Source: Micromonospora sp. M71_S20 | GTDB taxonomy: Bacteria; Actinomycetota; Actinomycetes; Mycobacteriales; Micromonosporaceae | DNA length: 64,000 nt | Direction of reading: 5' to 3' | NCBI RefSeq assembly: GCF_003664255.1 | Contig: NZ_RCCV01000002.1 | Span: 859,854 to 923,853, forward strand | In this document: positions 24,717-32,279 of the stretch, in pieces | Position numbering within the stretch: the first letter of the stretch is position 1 | Layout: each line of letters begins with the position of its first letter | The notes under the pieces: generated by a model | Told to the model about the DNA's origin: nothing | Database searches by the model: none | What the model saw: only the letters and a program-made list of their open reading frames with translations | Program-made: the position numbers and the translations under genes

Positions 24717-26015
24717 TCAGGGTGCCTGGGAGGCGACGACGACGGCGTCGGGCGGGGTGTCCGGGACGGTGCGGGCGGCGAGCCGGCGCACGGCCGTGTT
24801 GAGCACGGCGATCAGCGGCACCGAGACCAGCGCGCCGGTGATCCCGGCGAGGACCACGCCGGCCGCGATGCCGATGATGACCGCGAGCGGATGGATGGCC
24901 ACCGCCCGACCCATGATCAGCGGCTGGAGGAGATGCCCCTCCACCTGCTGCACCCCGATCACCGCGCCGAGGATGATCAGCGCGGTCACCGGGCCGCTGT
25001 CGACCAGCGCCACCAGGACCGCGACGACGCCCGACAGGGTCGCCCCGACGATCGGGATGAACGCCCCGAGGAAGACCAGCGCGGCGAGCGGGAAGGCGAA
25101 CGGGATGTCGAAGATGACCAGGAAGACGCCGATGCCGACCGCGTCGATGAAGGCGACCAGCACGGTCGCCCGGACGTAGGCGACCAGGGTCGCCCAGGAC
25201 GCCCGCCCGGCGTCGTCGACCTTCCAGCGGGCGGCCACCGGCAGCAGCCGGACCAGGAAGCGCCAGATCTTGTTGCCGTCCCGCAGGAAGAAGAAGGTGG
25301 CGAAGAGCACCAGCAGCGTGCCGGTCAGCACCTCAGCCAGCGTGGCGGCCGTGGAGAGGGCGCCGCTGGTGAACTTCTCGGTGTTGTTGTTGATCCACTT
25401 CTGGCCCTCCTCGATGTAGTTGTCGAGTTGGCCGTCGGAGAGGTGCAGCGGGCCGGTCTTCAGCCAGTCCTGGATCTGCCGGACGCCCTCCGAGGACTTC
25501 TTGCTCAGCTCCGGCACGCCCTGGATGAACTCGTTCACCACCAGGGTCAGCGTGCCGATCACCCCGGCCAGGCCGCCCACCAGGACCACCGCCGTCGCCA
25601 TGGACCGGGGGAACCGGGCCCGCAGCAGCCAGCCGACCGCTGGCGCGAGCAGCGCCGAGAGCAGCAGCGCGACGGCCAGCGGGATGACCACGATCCGGAC
25701 CGTGCCGACGATCTTCAGCAGCGCCCAGGCCACCACGCCGATCACGATCAGCCGCCAGGACCACGCGGCGGCTATCCGCAACGCGTGCGGCACGTCCGCG
25801 TCGTCCCGGCTGGAGGTGGAGTTGTGCATCGCCCCGGGCGGCGGGGCGCCGACCACGGTCGCGGACGGCGCCGCCGCCGGTCCGGGGGACGTCGGCGAGG
25901 CCACGCCGGCCGGTTCGGGGCCGTCGACCGGGTCCGTACGGCGCGCGCGCACCGACTCCCGGCCCGACTCGTACGCGCGACGGAGCCGTCCGCGTATCTG
26001 CTCGAAGCGGCTCAA
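24717..26015 (-). CDS. AI-2E-family transporter / permease
   Basis: 432 residues from TTG 26015. Long polar N-terminus (about 100 residues, Pro/Ala-rich), then seven to eight helices. A large outer loop (VPELSKKSSEGVRQIQDWLK to GALSTAATLAEVLTG) and the closing pattern GAFIPIVGATLSGVVAVLVAL, QQVEGHLLQPLIMGR match the AI-2E (PerM/UPF0118) family; substrates are poorly known and include Na+/H+ exchange in some members. AGGAGG lies 5-6 nt before TTG, and the upstream in-frame GTG overlaps that site, so TTG is the likely start. Confidence 0.85.
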   Translation of the reverse strand: MSRFEQIRGRLRRAYESGRESVRARRTDPVDGPEPAGVASPTSPGPAAAPSATVVGAPPPGAMHNSTSSRDDADVPHALRIAAAWSWRLIVIGVVAWALLKIVGTVRIVVIPLAVALLLSALLAPAVGWLLRARFPRSMATAVVLVGGLAGVIGTLTLVVNEFIQGVPELSKKSSEGVRQIQDWLKTGPLHLSDGQLDNYIEEGQKWINNNTEKFTSGALSTAATLAEVLTGTLLVLFATFFFLRDGNKIWRFLVRLLPVAARWKVDDAGRASWATLVAYVRATVLVAFIDAVGIGVFLVIFDIPFAFPLAALVFLGAFIPIVGATLSGVVAVLVALVDSGPVTALIILGAVIGVQQVEGHLLQPLIMGRAVAIHPLAVIIGIAAGVVLAGITGALVSVPLIAVLNTAVRRLAARTVPDTPPDAVVVASQAP

Positions 26016-26159
26016 GCGCACCTCCTGGCAAGAGACCGGCCCGCCCACGCCGGTGGGCGGACAGGATACGTCCGACGACGCCACCGTAGGGCAGGTCCGC
26101 CACACATTGCCCCCGGCCCCCGGCGCGTAACCGCCCACGGCCGGCCGACCGGGACACGG

Positions 26160-26165
26160 TAGCGT
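26160..26165 (+). promoter_or_regulatory. Leaderless -10 for GroES-like gene
   Basis: TAGCGT, 7 nt before GTG 26173. Confidence 0.5.
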
Positions 26166-26172
26166 CTCCGGC

Positions 26173-26511
26173 GTGACCGCCGACCAGAATCTCGACTCCA
26201 AGCTGCCGATCCGCCTGCTGCACGACCGTGTGCTGGTGCGGATGGAGGGGAGCGAGGGTGAGCGACGCTCGACCGCCGGCATCGTGATTCCGGCGACCGC
26301 CGCCGTGGGCAAGCGCCTGGCCTGGGCCACCGCCGTGGGCGTGGGGCCGAACGTACGCGCCATCGTCTCGGGCGACCGGGTCCTCTTCGACCCCGACGAC
26401 CGCTCCGAGGTCGAGCTGCACGGCCGCGGGTACGTGCTGCTGCGCGAGCGCGACGTGCACGCCGTGGCCGCCGAGCGGGTGGAGAACGACTCCACCGGCC
26501 TCTACCTCTGA
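26173..26511 (+). CDS. GroES-like co-chaperonin paralogue
   Basis: 112 residues, slightly longer than GroES (about 97-100). GroES fold pattern: IRLLHDRVLVRMEG, a mobile loop (SEGERRSTAGIVIPATA), and GDRVLFDPDDRSEVELHGRGYVLLRERDVHAV. The loop ends IVIP as in true GroES, but the rest diverges, and the tail RVENDSTGLYL is extra. No groEL is adjacent; the window's groEL is 17 kb away and lacks a partner groES. Likely a dedicated paralogue; whether it caps GroEL is unknown. Confidence 0.8.
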   Translation: MTADQNLDSKLPIRLLHDRVLVRMEGSEGERRSTAGIVIPATAAVGKRLAWATAVGVGPNVRAIVSGDRVLFDPDDRSEVELHGRGYVLLRERDVHAVAAERVENDSTGLYL

Positions 26512-26611
26512 GCCCACCCCCGCCCCACCCGCCCGGATGAGGGCGCGGGTGCCGTTTGCGTCGCTCCCCGCCGGGAAGCCAGCCGCATCACCGGCCCTGG
26601 GGAGGGACGCG

Positions 26612-26779
26612 ATGCCGGTACTCGTGAAGAAGATTCTGCTCTGGGGGAGCGTCGCGTTCCTGATCTACTTCATGGCCTTCCGGCCGGAGGGCGCGGCGGA
26701 GATGTTCAAGGCGATCGGGGCGGGACTGATGGCCATGGCGCAGGGCCTCGGTGACTTCCTCACCAGCCTGATGACCTGA
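26612..26779 (+). CDS. Small conserved membrane protein (55 aa)
   Basis: 55 residues from ATG 26612, GGAGG 8 nt upstream. MPVLVKKILLWGSVAFLIYFMAF forms one helix with a basic start, followed by an amphipathic Met/Gly-rich tail (KAIGAGLMAMAQGLGDFLTSLMT). Similar short proteins occur across actinobacteria without known function. A strong terminator follows directly. Confidence 0.7.
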   Translation: MPVLVKKILLWGSVAFLIYFMAFRPEGAAEMFKAIGAGLMAMAQGLGDFLTSLMT

Positions 26780-26780
26780 C

Positions 26781-26813
26781 GACCGGGGCCGGCCTCGCGG
26801 GGCGGCCCCGGTC
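26781..26813. terminator. Terminator between small membrane protein and PrsW gene
   Basis: A perfect 11-bp stem: GACCGGGGCCG (26781-26791) with CGGCCCCGGTC (26803-26813). It starts 1 nt past the stop and can serve both convergent genes. Confidence 0.8.
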
Positions 26814-26842
26814 CCGGGATCAGGAGATGGCCCGCGGATGCG

Positions 26843-28294
26843 TCAGGGGCGACCGGGGGGCCACGGCGCCAGCGGCTGCTGGCCGTACCAGCCGGGCGGG
26901 CCGAAGCCGGCCGGGTGCACCGGGGGCGGCGGCGGGACGAGCACCACCGGGATCGGCACGACGGGCTCGTCCGGCGCCTCGACCGTCCGCTGCGTGCCGT
27001 CCGGGAACCGCAGGTGGTAGCGGTGCCCGTCCCAGATCCCCGCCGGCACCTGCGGGTCGCGGCCCACGAAGTACGACCGGTACGCGCCGATCGCCTCCAG
27101 CAGCTCGCGTTCCTCCCGCGCGGTCCGCTCCCGGTCCACCGGGCGGCGGTCCAGGCCGCGCAGCGCGCCGTCGCGCAGCAGCGCCAGCCGGGTCGCCGCG
27201 AACTGGTAGCCGCGCATCGCCTTCAGCCCGCCGTCGCCGGCCACCCGCTTGGCCCACACCCGGGCCGCGTGCCGCCGTCCCAGGCTGCTCAGCGCCGCCA
27301 CCTCCGGCGGGGTCAGCCAACCCGCCCGGACGTAGTCGGGCAGGGTCCGCTCGGTGAGCCGCCCCTCCCAGGCCCGTAGCCACACGGCGAGCCCGACCAT
27401 GCCGAAGAACAACGGCACCATCACGCCGATGAACCCGTACAGCATGATCAGCGTCTCGCCGGTGGCCTGGGTGAGCGTCGGCAGCAGGTTCCAGAGCCCG
27501 TGCAGCATCATCGCCAGCAGCAGGCCGGCGAGCGGCGCGAGCACCCGCACCCACCGGCTGGCGGCGCGCGCGGCGATGCCCAGCCCCACCCCGGTCATGG
27601 AGGTGAACAGCGGGTGGGCGAAGCCGAAGAGCAGGATCCGGACGATGAAGATGGCGATGACCTGCTGGGTGCCGGTCGCCGGCCCGTACCGCTCCACGCC
27701 GGTGGCGTAGCCGTAGCCGCCCAGGTAAAGGATGTTCTCCACCATGGCGAAGCCGACCGCGGAGAGCCCGCAGTAGACCAGGGCGTCGGTGATGCCGGAG
27801 AACTCCCGCCGACGGAAGATCAGCAGCAGGATCGGCCCGATGGCCTTGGTCAGCTCCTCGATGAACGGCGCGACCAGCACCGCGGTCAGCGCGGTCGGCA
27901 GCCCCCAGTCCTCGAACAGCCCCGCGAAGAAGCCGTTGACCTCAAGTGATGCGGCGGTGGAGACGAAAGCGCCCCAGACGAAGCAGAAGATCAGGTATTT
28001 CAGGGGCTCCGGTTCATAGCGGTCCAGCCAGAGGAAACAGCCCACCAGCACCGGAACCGGGAGGATCGCGGCGACCAGGCCGATCAGCAGCGCCTCGACG
28101 CCGAGATTCTCACCGAGTCTGAAGACCATGAACAGCGCGCAGGCCGCGATGAACAGGACGGTGCCGGCCAGCACCAGGGCCCGACCCCACCCCAGCCGAC
28201 GCAGCGGCATCCGGGGCCCGGCCCCGCCGGGCGGCGGAACGGCGGGCGCGGTCGGCGACGGCGGCAGGGGTGCGCCGGGCGGGGTGTCGGCCAT
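26843..28294 (-). CDS. PrsW-family intramembrane metalloprotease
   Basis: 483 residues. Pro-rich N-terminus, about eight helices, then a 190-residue cytoplasmic tail. PrsW motifs are present: FIEELTK (EExxK, about 155-161), VGFAMVEN (FxxxE) and FAHPLFTSM plus HGLWN, giving Glu and His metal ligands. PrsW cleaves anti-sigma factors in Bacillus; substrates in actinobacteria are unknown. ATG 28294 follows TACGCT by 6 nt. The tail ends Pro-rich (VLVPPPPPVHPAGFGPPGW). Confidence 0.85.
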   Translation of the reverse strand: MADTPPGAPLPPSPTAPAVPPPGGAGPRMPLRRLGWGRALVLAGTVLFIAACALFMVFRLGENLGVEALLIGLVAAILPVPVLVGCFLWLDRYEPEPLKYLIFCFVWGAFVSTAASLEVNGFFAGLFEDWGLPTALTAVLVAPFIEELTKAIGPILLLIFRRREFSGITDALVYCGLSAVGFAMVENILYLGGYGYATGVERYGPATGTQQVIAIFIVRILLFGFAHPLFTSMTGVGLGIAARAASRWVRVLAPLAGLLLAMMLHGLWNLLPTLTQATGETLIMLYGFIGVMVPLFFGMVGLAVWLRAWEGRLTERTLPDYVRAGWLTPPEVAALSSLGRRHAARVWAKRVAGDGGLKAMRGYQFAATRLALLRDGALRGLDRRPVDRERTAREERELLEAIGAYRSYFVGRDPQVPAGIWDGHRYHLRFPDGTQRTVEAPDEPVVPIPVVLVPPPPPVHPAGFGPPGWYGQQPLAPWPPGRP

Positions 28295-28300
28295 GCGGTC

Positions 28301-28306
28301 AGCGTA
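28301..28306 (-). promoter_or_regulatory. Leaderless -10 for PrsW gene
   Basis: TACGCT (28306-28301), 6 nt before ATG 28294. Confidence 0.5.
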
Positions 28307-28358
28307 GCCATCCCCGGCCGCCTGGTCCGGCCGCATTGACCCGGCTATGCTGCCGGCA

Positions 28359-28479
28359 GGTCACGAGCGCCAGCGTCAAGCCCCGGCTTGCTGGCCGGCA
28401 ACCCTCGTCGAGTTCGCGGTGGGGTGCCCCGGGTGATGACCGGGCCCGGCGCGATCCGCGTGCCGGGCAAGCGCGGACC
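28359..28479 (+). promoter_or_regulatory. SAM-IV riboswitch
   Basis: P1 is GGTCA (28359-28363) with TGACC (28437-28441). Inside lie GAGCGCCAGCGTCAAGCCCC, CTTGCTGGCCGGCAACCCTC and GCGGTGGGGTGCCCCGGGTG, an almost base-for-base match to the SAM-IV core known from Mycobacterium. The 3' peripheral part follows: a GCCCGGC/GCCGGGC hairpin (28444-28467) then AAGCGCGGACC. A -10 (TATGCT, 28346-28351) places the transcript start right at P1. It binds S-adenosylmethionine by family. Confidence 0.9.
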
Positions 28480-28497
28480 CCGCCCGTGTGCGCCCAC

Positions 28498-28521
28498 CCG
28501 GGGTCCCTGGACCCCCGGAGG
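28498..28521 (+). promoter_or_regulatory. Hairpin masking the Shine-Dalgarno
   Basis: GGGGTC (28500-28505) pairs with GACCCC (28510-28515) and CC (28498-28499) with GG (28517-28518). The latter is part of the GGAGG ribosome site (28517-28521) 6 nt before ATG 28528. It suggests translational control by the riboswitch. Confidence 0.5.
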
Positions 28522-28527
28522 TCGGCC

Positions 28528-29823
28528 ATGACCGTCACCCTCGTACCCCCGCCCGCGCCGCAGCCGCCCGCCGTCGCCGCCCCGCTCGACGTGCTCGGCG
28601 TACCCGGCCAGGTGAACCTCGACTACGCGGCCACCGCGCCCTGCGCGCGGGCCGCGGCCGACGCGGTGGCCGAGCTGCTGCCCTGGTACGCCAGCGTGCA
28701 CCGCGGCGCCGGGGCGCTGTCGCGGCGCTGCACCCTCGCCTACGAGCGCGCCCGGCAGACGGTCGGCGACTTCCTCGGCGCCCGCGCCGACGACCACGTG
28801 GTCTTCACCCGCAACACCACCGACGCGTTGAACCTGCTGGCCCGGGCGTTGCCCGCCGGCACGACGGTGGTCACCTTCGGCGGGGAGCACCACGCCAACC
28901 TGCTGCCCTGGCCGCGGGGCTCGGTCCGGCTGCCGGTGCCGGGGGAGCCCGCCGGGGCGGTCCGCGCGCTGGACGCCGCGCTCGGCGAGCTGCGCAGGCC
29001 GGACGCAAGGGGCGGTTCGGGGCCCGCCCGCCCCGGCGCCGGGCAAGGCCCGCCCGTGCTGGTCGCGGTGACCGCCGCGAGCAACGTGACCGGCGAACGC
29101 TGGCCGGTGGCCGAGCTGGCCCGGGTGGCCCGGCGGCACGGGGCCCGGATCGCGGTGGACGCCGCGCAGCTCGTCCCGCACGCGCCGGTGGACGTCGCCG
29201 CCCTCGACGTCGACTACCTCGCGCTCTCCGGCCACAAGCTGTACGCGCCGTTCGGCGCGGGGGTGCTCGTCGGGCGGGCGGACTGGCTGGACGCCGCGCC
29301 GCCGTACCTGGCCGGCGGGGGCGCCACCAGCCACGTCGGTGCGGCCACCCACGACGTGCGGTGGGCGACCGGCCCGGCCCGGCACGAGGCCGGCACGCCG
29401 AACCTGCTCGGCGCGGTCGCCCTGGCGGCGGTCTGCGCCGCGCTGGCCGACGCCGACCGGGCCGTCCTGCACGACGCCGAGCAGGCTCTGCTGACCCGGC
29501 TGCGCGCGGGCTTCGCGGCCCTGCCGCACGTGCTGGAGCTGCGCATGTTCGGGCCGGCGGCGCCCCGGGTGGGGATCGTGTCGTTCGTGGTCGCCGGCCG
29601 GGACTCGGCGGAGGTGGCGGCGGAACTGGCGGGGACGTACGGCATCGGGGTGCGCGACGGCCTCTTCTGCGCCCACCCGCTGGCCCGGCGGCTGCTCGAC
29701 GAGGCGGCCGCCCGCAGCGGCCGGCGGGACCTGCCGCCGACCGCCCTGCGCGCCAGCATCGGCCTGGGCAGCACGACCGGGCACGTGGACCGGCTGCTCG
29801 CCGCCCTCGCCACGCTGACCTGA
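28528..29823 (+). CDS. Class-V aminotransferase (cysteine desulfurase-like)
   Basis: 431 residues from ATG 28528 (GGAGG at 6 nt). PLP fold type I: VNLDYAATAPC at the start, TRNTTDALNLLARAL, AVDAAQLVPHAPVDV and SGHKLYAPFGAGVLVG with the PLP lysine K237. Close to the SufS/CsdA and isopenicillin-N-epimerase-like branch. A mobile Cys-containing loop is not clear; RDGLFCAHPLARRLL may carry it. Control by a SAM-IV riboswitch argues for a role in methionine, cysteine or SAM metabolism rather than general Fe-S assembly. The upstream-open frame overlaps the riboswitch and is not coding. Confidence 0.85.
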   Translation: MTVTLVPPPAPQPPAVAAPLDVLGVPGQVNLDYAATAPCARAAADAVAELLPWYASVHRGAGALSRRCTLAYERARQTVGDFLGARADDHVVFTRNTTDALNLLARALPAGTTVVTFGGEHHANLLPWPRGSVRLPVPGEPAGAVRALDAALGELRRPDARGGSGPARPGAGQGPPVLVAVTAASNVTGERWPVAELARVARRHGARIAVDAAQLVPHAPVDVAALDVDYLALSGHKLYAPFGAGVLVGRADWLDAAPPYLAGGGATSHVGAATHDVRWATGPARHEAGTPNLLGAVALAAVCAALADADRAVLHDAEQALLTRLRAGFAALPHVLELRMFGPAAPRVGIVSFVVAGRDSAEVAAELAGTYGIGVRDGLFCAHPLARRLLDEAAARSGRRDLPPTALRASIGLGSTTGHVDRLLAALATLT

Positions 29824-29842
29824 CCGGCCCACGCCCCGTCTT

Positions 29843-29881
29843 CTCGTACCGGAGCCGGCGGGCGGCCGGCTCCGGTACGAG
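29843..29881. terminator. Strong bidirectional terminator
   Basis: A perfect 17-bp stem (29843-29859 with 29865-29881, CTCGTACCGGAGCC...) and a 5-nt loop, between the convergent aminotransferase and EamA genes. Confidence 0.85.
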
Positions 29882-29906
29882 TCCGTACGCAGCGGCGGGT
29901 ACCCCG

Positions 29907-30845
29907 TCAGGCCTCCCCCACCGCCGGTGCCGGCGCGCGACCGCGGGTGCGCTGGATCAGCACCACACACGCCAGCACGGCCACCGCCGCCGCGATCGAG
30001 GCGGGGGTGACGGCCTCGCCGAGCAGCAGCGCCGACCAGAGCAGGGTGAGCACCGGCTGGGCGAGCTGGATCTGGCCGACCTGCGCGATGCCGCCCCGGG
30101 CCAGGCCCGCGTACCAGGCGAAGAAGCCCAGGAACATGGAGACCACGGTGAGGTAGCCGAACGCCGACCACGCGACGGGGTCGGCGCGCGGCGGAGCGGC
30201 CACGGCGGCGACGACCATGACGGGCACGGTGACGGGCAGCGAGAGCAGCAACGCCCAGCAGATCGTCCGGGCGCCGCCCAGCTCGCGGGCGAGCGCACCG
30301 CCCTCGGCGTAACCCAGGCCGCAGAGCACGACCGCGGCGAGCAGGAACAGGTCGGGCGGGGCGAGGGCCCCCCGTACCGCGCCGCTGGCGCCGAGGAAGG
30401 TGAGCACCGCCAGCAGCCCGCCGGCGCTGGCGACCCAGAACAGCGGCGGCGGTCGCTCGCCGGCCCGCAGCACCGCGAACACGGCGGTCATGGCGGGCAG
30501 CACGGTGATGACGACCGCGCCGTGCGCGGAGGTCTGGGTGATGAGCGCCAGCGAGGTGAACAGCGGGAAACCGACGACGACGCCGAGGGCGACGACCGTC
30601 AGCCGCCGCCACTGACGGCGCGTGGGTCGCGGGGCGCCGGTGGAGCGTAGGTACGCCCATGCCAGCAGCGCCGCGCCGACGGCCCGGCCGAAGGCGACGA
30701 ACCACGGGTCGAGCTGCTGCACGGCGACGCGGGTCGCGGGCAGCGACATGCTGAAGGCGAGCACGCCCAGCGCGCCGAGGGCGAGACCGACCGTCCGGTC
30801 CACCGTTACCGCCGTCCCGACAGTAGCGCTACTATTTCCGTTCAT
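29907..30845 (-). CDS. EamA-family (DMT) exporter
   Basis: 312 residues from ATG 30845, ten helices in two EamA repeats (about 15-145 and 160-300): SMSLPATRVAVQQLDPWFVAFGRA in the first, GYLTVVSMFLGFFAWYAGLARGG and QIQLAQPVLTLLWSALLLGEAVT in the second. DMT exporters move amino acids or metabolites out. It is head-to-head with a MocR-type PLP regulator, and the two start codons overlap in CATG. In-frame GTG 30803 is an alternative start. The transporter is the likely regulatory target. Confidence 0.85.
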   Translation of the reverse strand: MNGNSSATVGTAVTVDRTVGLALGALGVLAFSMSLPATRVAVQQLDPWFVAFGRAVGAALLAWAYLRSTGAPRPTRRQWRRLTVVALGVVVGFPLFTSLALITQTSAHGAVVITVLPAMTAVFAVLRAGERPPPLFWVASAGGLLAVLTFLGASGAVRGALAPPDLFLLAAVVLCGLGYAEGGALARELGGARTICWALLLSLPVTVPVMVVAAVAAPPRADPVAWSAFGYLTVVSMFLGFFAWYAGLARGGIAQVGQIQLAQPVLTLLWSALLLGEAVTPASIAAAVAVLACVVLIQRTRGRAPAPAVGEA

Positions 30846-30857
30846 GAATGACGGTAA
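30801..30857. promoter_or_regulatory. Shared operator/promoter of EamA and MocR genes
   Basis: CATG (30843-30846) holds both start codons. TACTAT (30830-30835) is 8 nt before the MocR ATG; reverse TACCGT (30856-30851) is 5 nt before the EamA ATG. A perfect palindrome AGTAGCGCTACT (30822-30833) overlaps the first. GTTACCG to its left and CGGTAAC at 30852 form a wider inverted pair. Both are candidate regulator sites. Confidence 0.6.
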
Positions 30858-32235
30858 CGCAGCCGACCGCGTCGTCCAAGACCTGCGCGCGCTCGCGGCC
30901 GTCGCGGAGCCCGGCACGCGGCTGCCCTCGGTGCGCGAGCTGACCGCCCGGCACCAGGCATCCCCGGTCACCGTCGCCGAGGCCATTCGTCAGCTCGTGG
31001 CCCAGGGGCTGGTCGAGACGCGAGCCGGCAGAGGCACCTTCGTGGCCGCCCCGCCGCGCGAGTGGCGCGCCCCCGACCTGTCGTGGCAGACCGTGGCGCT
31101 CGGCCCCCGCCGACCGGGCGAGGACGAGATGCAGGCGCTACTGGCGTTACCGCCAGCAGGAGCGATTCCGCTGTCCGGGGGTTATCTGGGCGCGGAGCTG
31201 CAACCCGCCGCCGCGCTCGGGGCCGCGCTCACCCGCGCCGCCCGGCAGCCCGCGTCCTGGCAGCGCGGGCCGGCCGAGGGGCGCGAGGACCTGCGCGCCT
31301 GGTTCGCCCGCGAGGCCGGGGCCGGGCTGCACGCCGGGGACATGGTGATCTGCCCGGGCGGACAGGCCGCGCTGTCGTCCGCGCTGCGGGCGCTCGCCGC
31401 GCCCGGCGACACCCTGCTCGTCGAGTCGCCGACCTACCTGGGCGCACTGGCCGCCGCCCGGGCAGCCGGCCTACGGGTGGTGCCCGTGCCCGCCGACGCC
31501 GACGGGGTACGGCCCGACCAACTCGCCGCCGCGTTCGCCCGCACCGGCGCCCGGCTGTTCTACTGCCAGCCGCTGTACGCCAACCCGAACGGCGCGACAC
31601 TCGCGGATCACCGCCGGGCCCGGGTCGCCGAGGCCGTACGCGACGCCGGGGCGTTCCTGATCGAGGACGACTACGCCCGCGACCTCACCATCGACGGCCA
31701 GGCCCCACCGCCGCTGGCCGCCGACGACCCCGACGGGCACGTCGTCTACCTGCGCTCGCTGACCAAGTCGACCGCCCCCGGGTTGCGGGTCGCGGCGATC
31801 GGCGCCCGGGGCCCGGCCGGCGCCCGGCTGCGGGCGGCCCGGCTGCTCGACGACTTCTTCGTCGCCGGCCCGCTGCAACAGGCCACGCTCGACTTCGTCA
31901 CCGCCCCGGCCTGGACCCGTCACCGCCGCGCCCTGCGTACCGCGCTGCGGACCCGCCGGGAGGCGCTGCTGACCGCGCTCCGCCGGCACCTGCCGGAACT
32001 GGCCCGGCAGCCGGTCCCGCGCGGCGGCATGCACCTCTGGGTACGTCTGCCGGAGGGCACCGACGACGTCGCGCTGGCTGCCGCCGCGGCCGCCGAGGGC
32101 GTCGTCGTCTTCCCCGGCCGCCCCTGGTACGCCGCCGAACCCCCGGCCCCCCACCTTCGCCTCACCTACGCCGCCGCCCCACCCGACCTCATGGACGAGG
32201 CCGTCCACCGTCTCGCCCGCGCCCTGCGCGCCTGA
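30844..32235 (+). CDS. MocR-family PLP-dependent transcriptional regulator
   Basis: 463 residues. N-terminal GntR winged helix (about 5-75: GTRLPSVRELTARHQASPVTVAEAIRQLVAQGLVETRAGRGTFV in pieces), then a class-I aminotransferase fold (about 100-460) with ICPGGQAALSS, PLYANPNGATL, IEDDYARDL and YLRSLTKSTAPGLRVAA holding the PLP lysine K308. MocR proteins sense PLP or an amine/amino-acid ligand and control a divergent gene, here the EamA exporter. ATG 30844 is leaderless; the upstream part of the open frame lies inside the other gene. Confidence 0.9.
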   Translation: MNDGNAADRVVQDLRALAAVAEPGTRLPSVRELTARHQASPVTVAEAIRQLVAQGLVETRAGRGTFVAAPPREWRAPDLSWQTVALGPRRPGEDEMQALLALPPAGAIPLSGGYLGAELQPAAALGAALTRAARQPASWQRGPAEGREDLRAWFAREAGAGLHAGDMVICPGGQAALSSALRALAAPGDTLLVESPTYLGALAAARAAGLRVVPVPADADGVRPDQLAAAFARTGARLFYCQPLYANPNGATLADHRRARVAEAVRDAGAFLIEDDYARDLTIDGQAPPPLAADDPDGHVVYLRSLTKSTAPGLRVAAIGARGPAGARLRAARLLDDFFVAGPLQQATLDFVTAPAWTRHRRALRTALRTRREALLTALRRHLPELARQPVPRGGMHLWVRLPEGTDDVALAAAAAAEGVVVFPGRPWYAAEPPAPHLRLTYAAAPPDLMDEAVHRLARALRA

Positions 32236-32279
32236 CCGGGGGACACTCGCCTGCGGCCTGACCGGCGACAGGGTGCGGG

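Noticed and set aside
22423..25179. A 918-codon open frame over the helicase and the permease end
   Set aside because: Out of frame with the DinG-type helicase, whose motifs are intact; low-complexity Arg/Gly/Ala protein.
28336..28351. TTGACC as -35 for the SAM-IV transcript
   Set aside because: Only 4 nt separate it from TATGCT, far too short for a -35/-10 pair.
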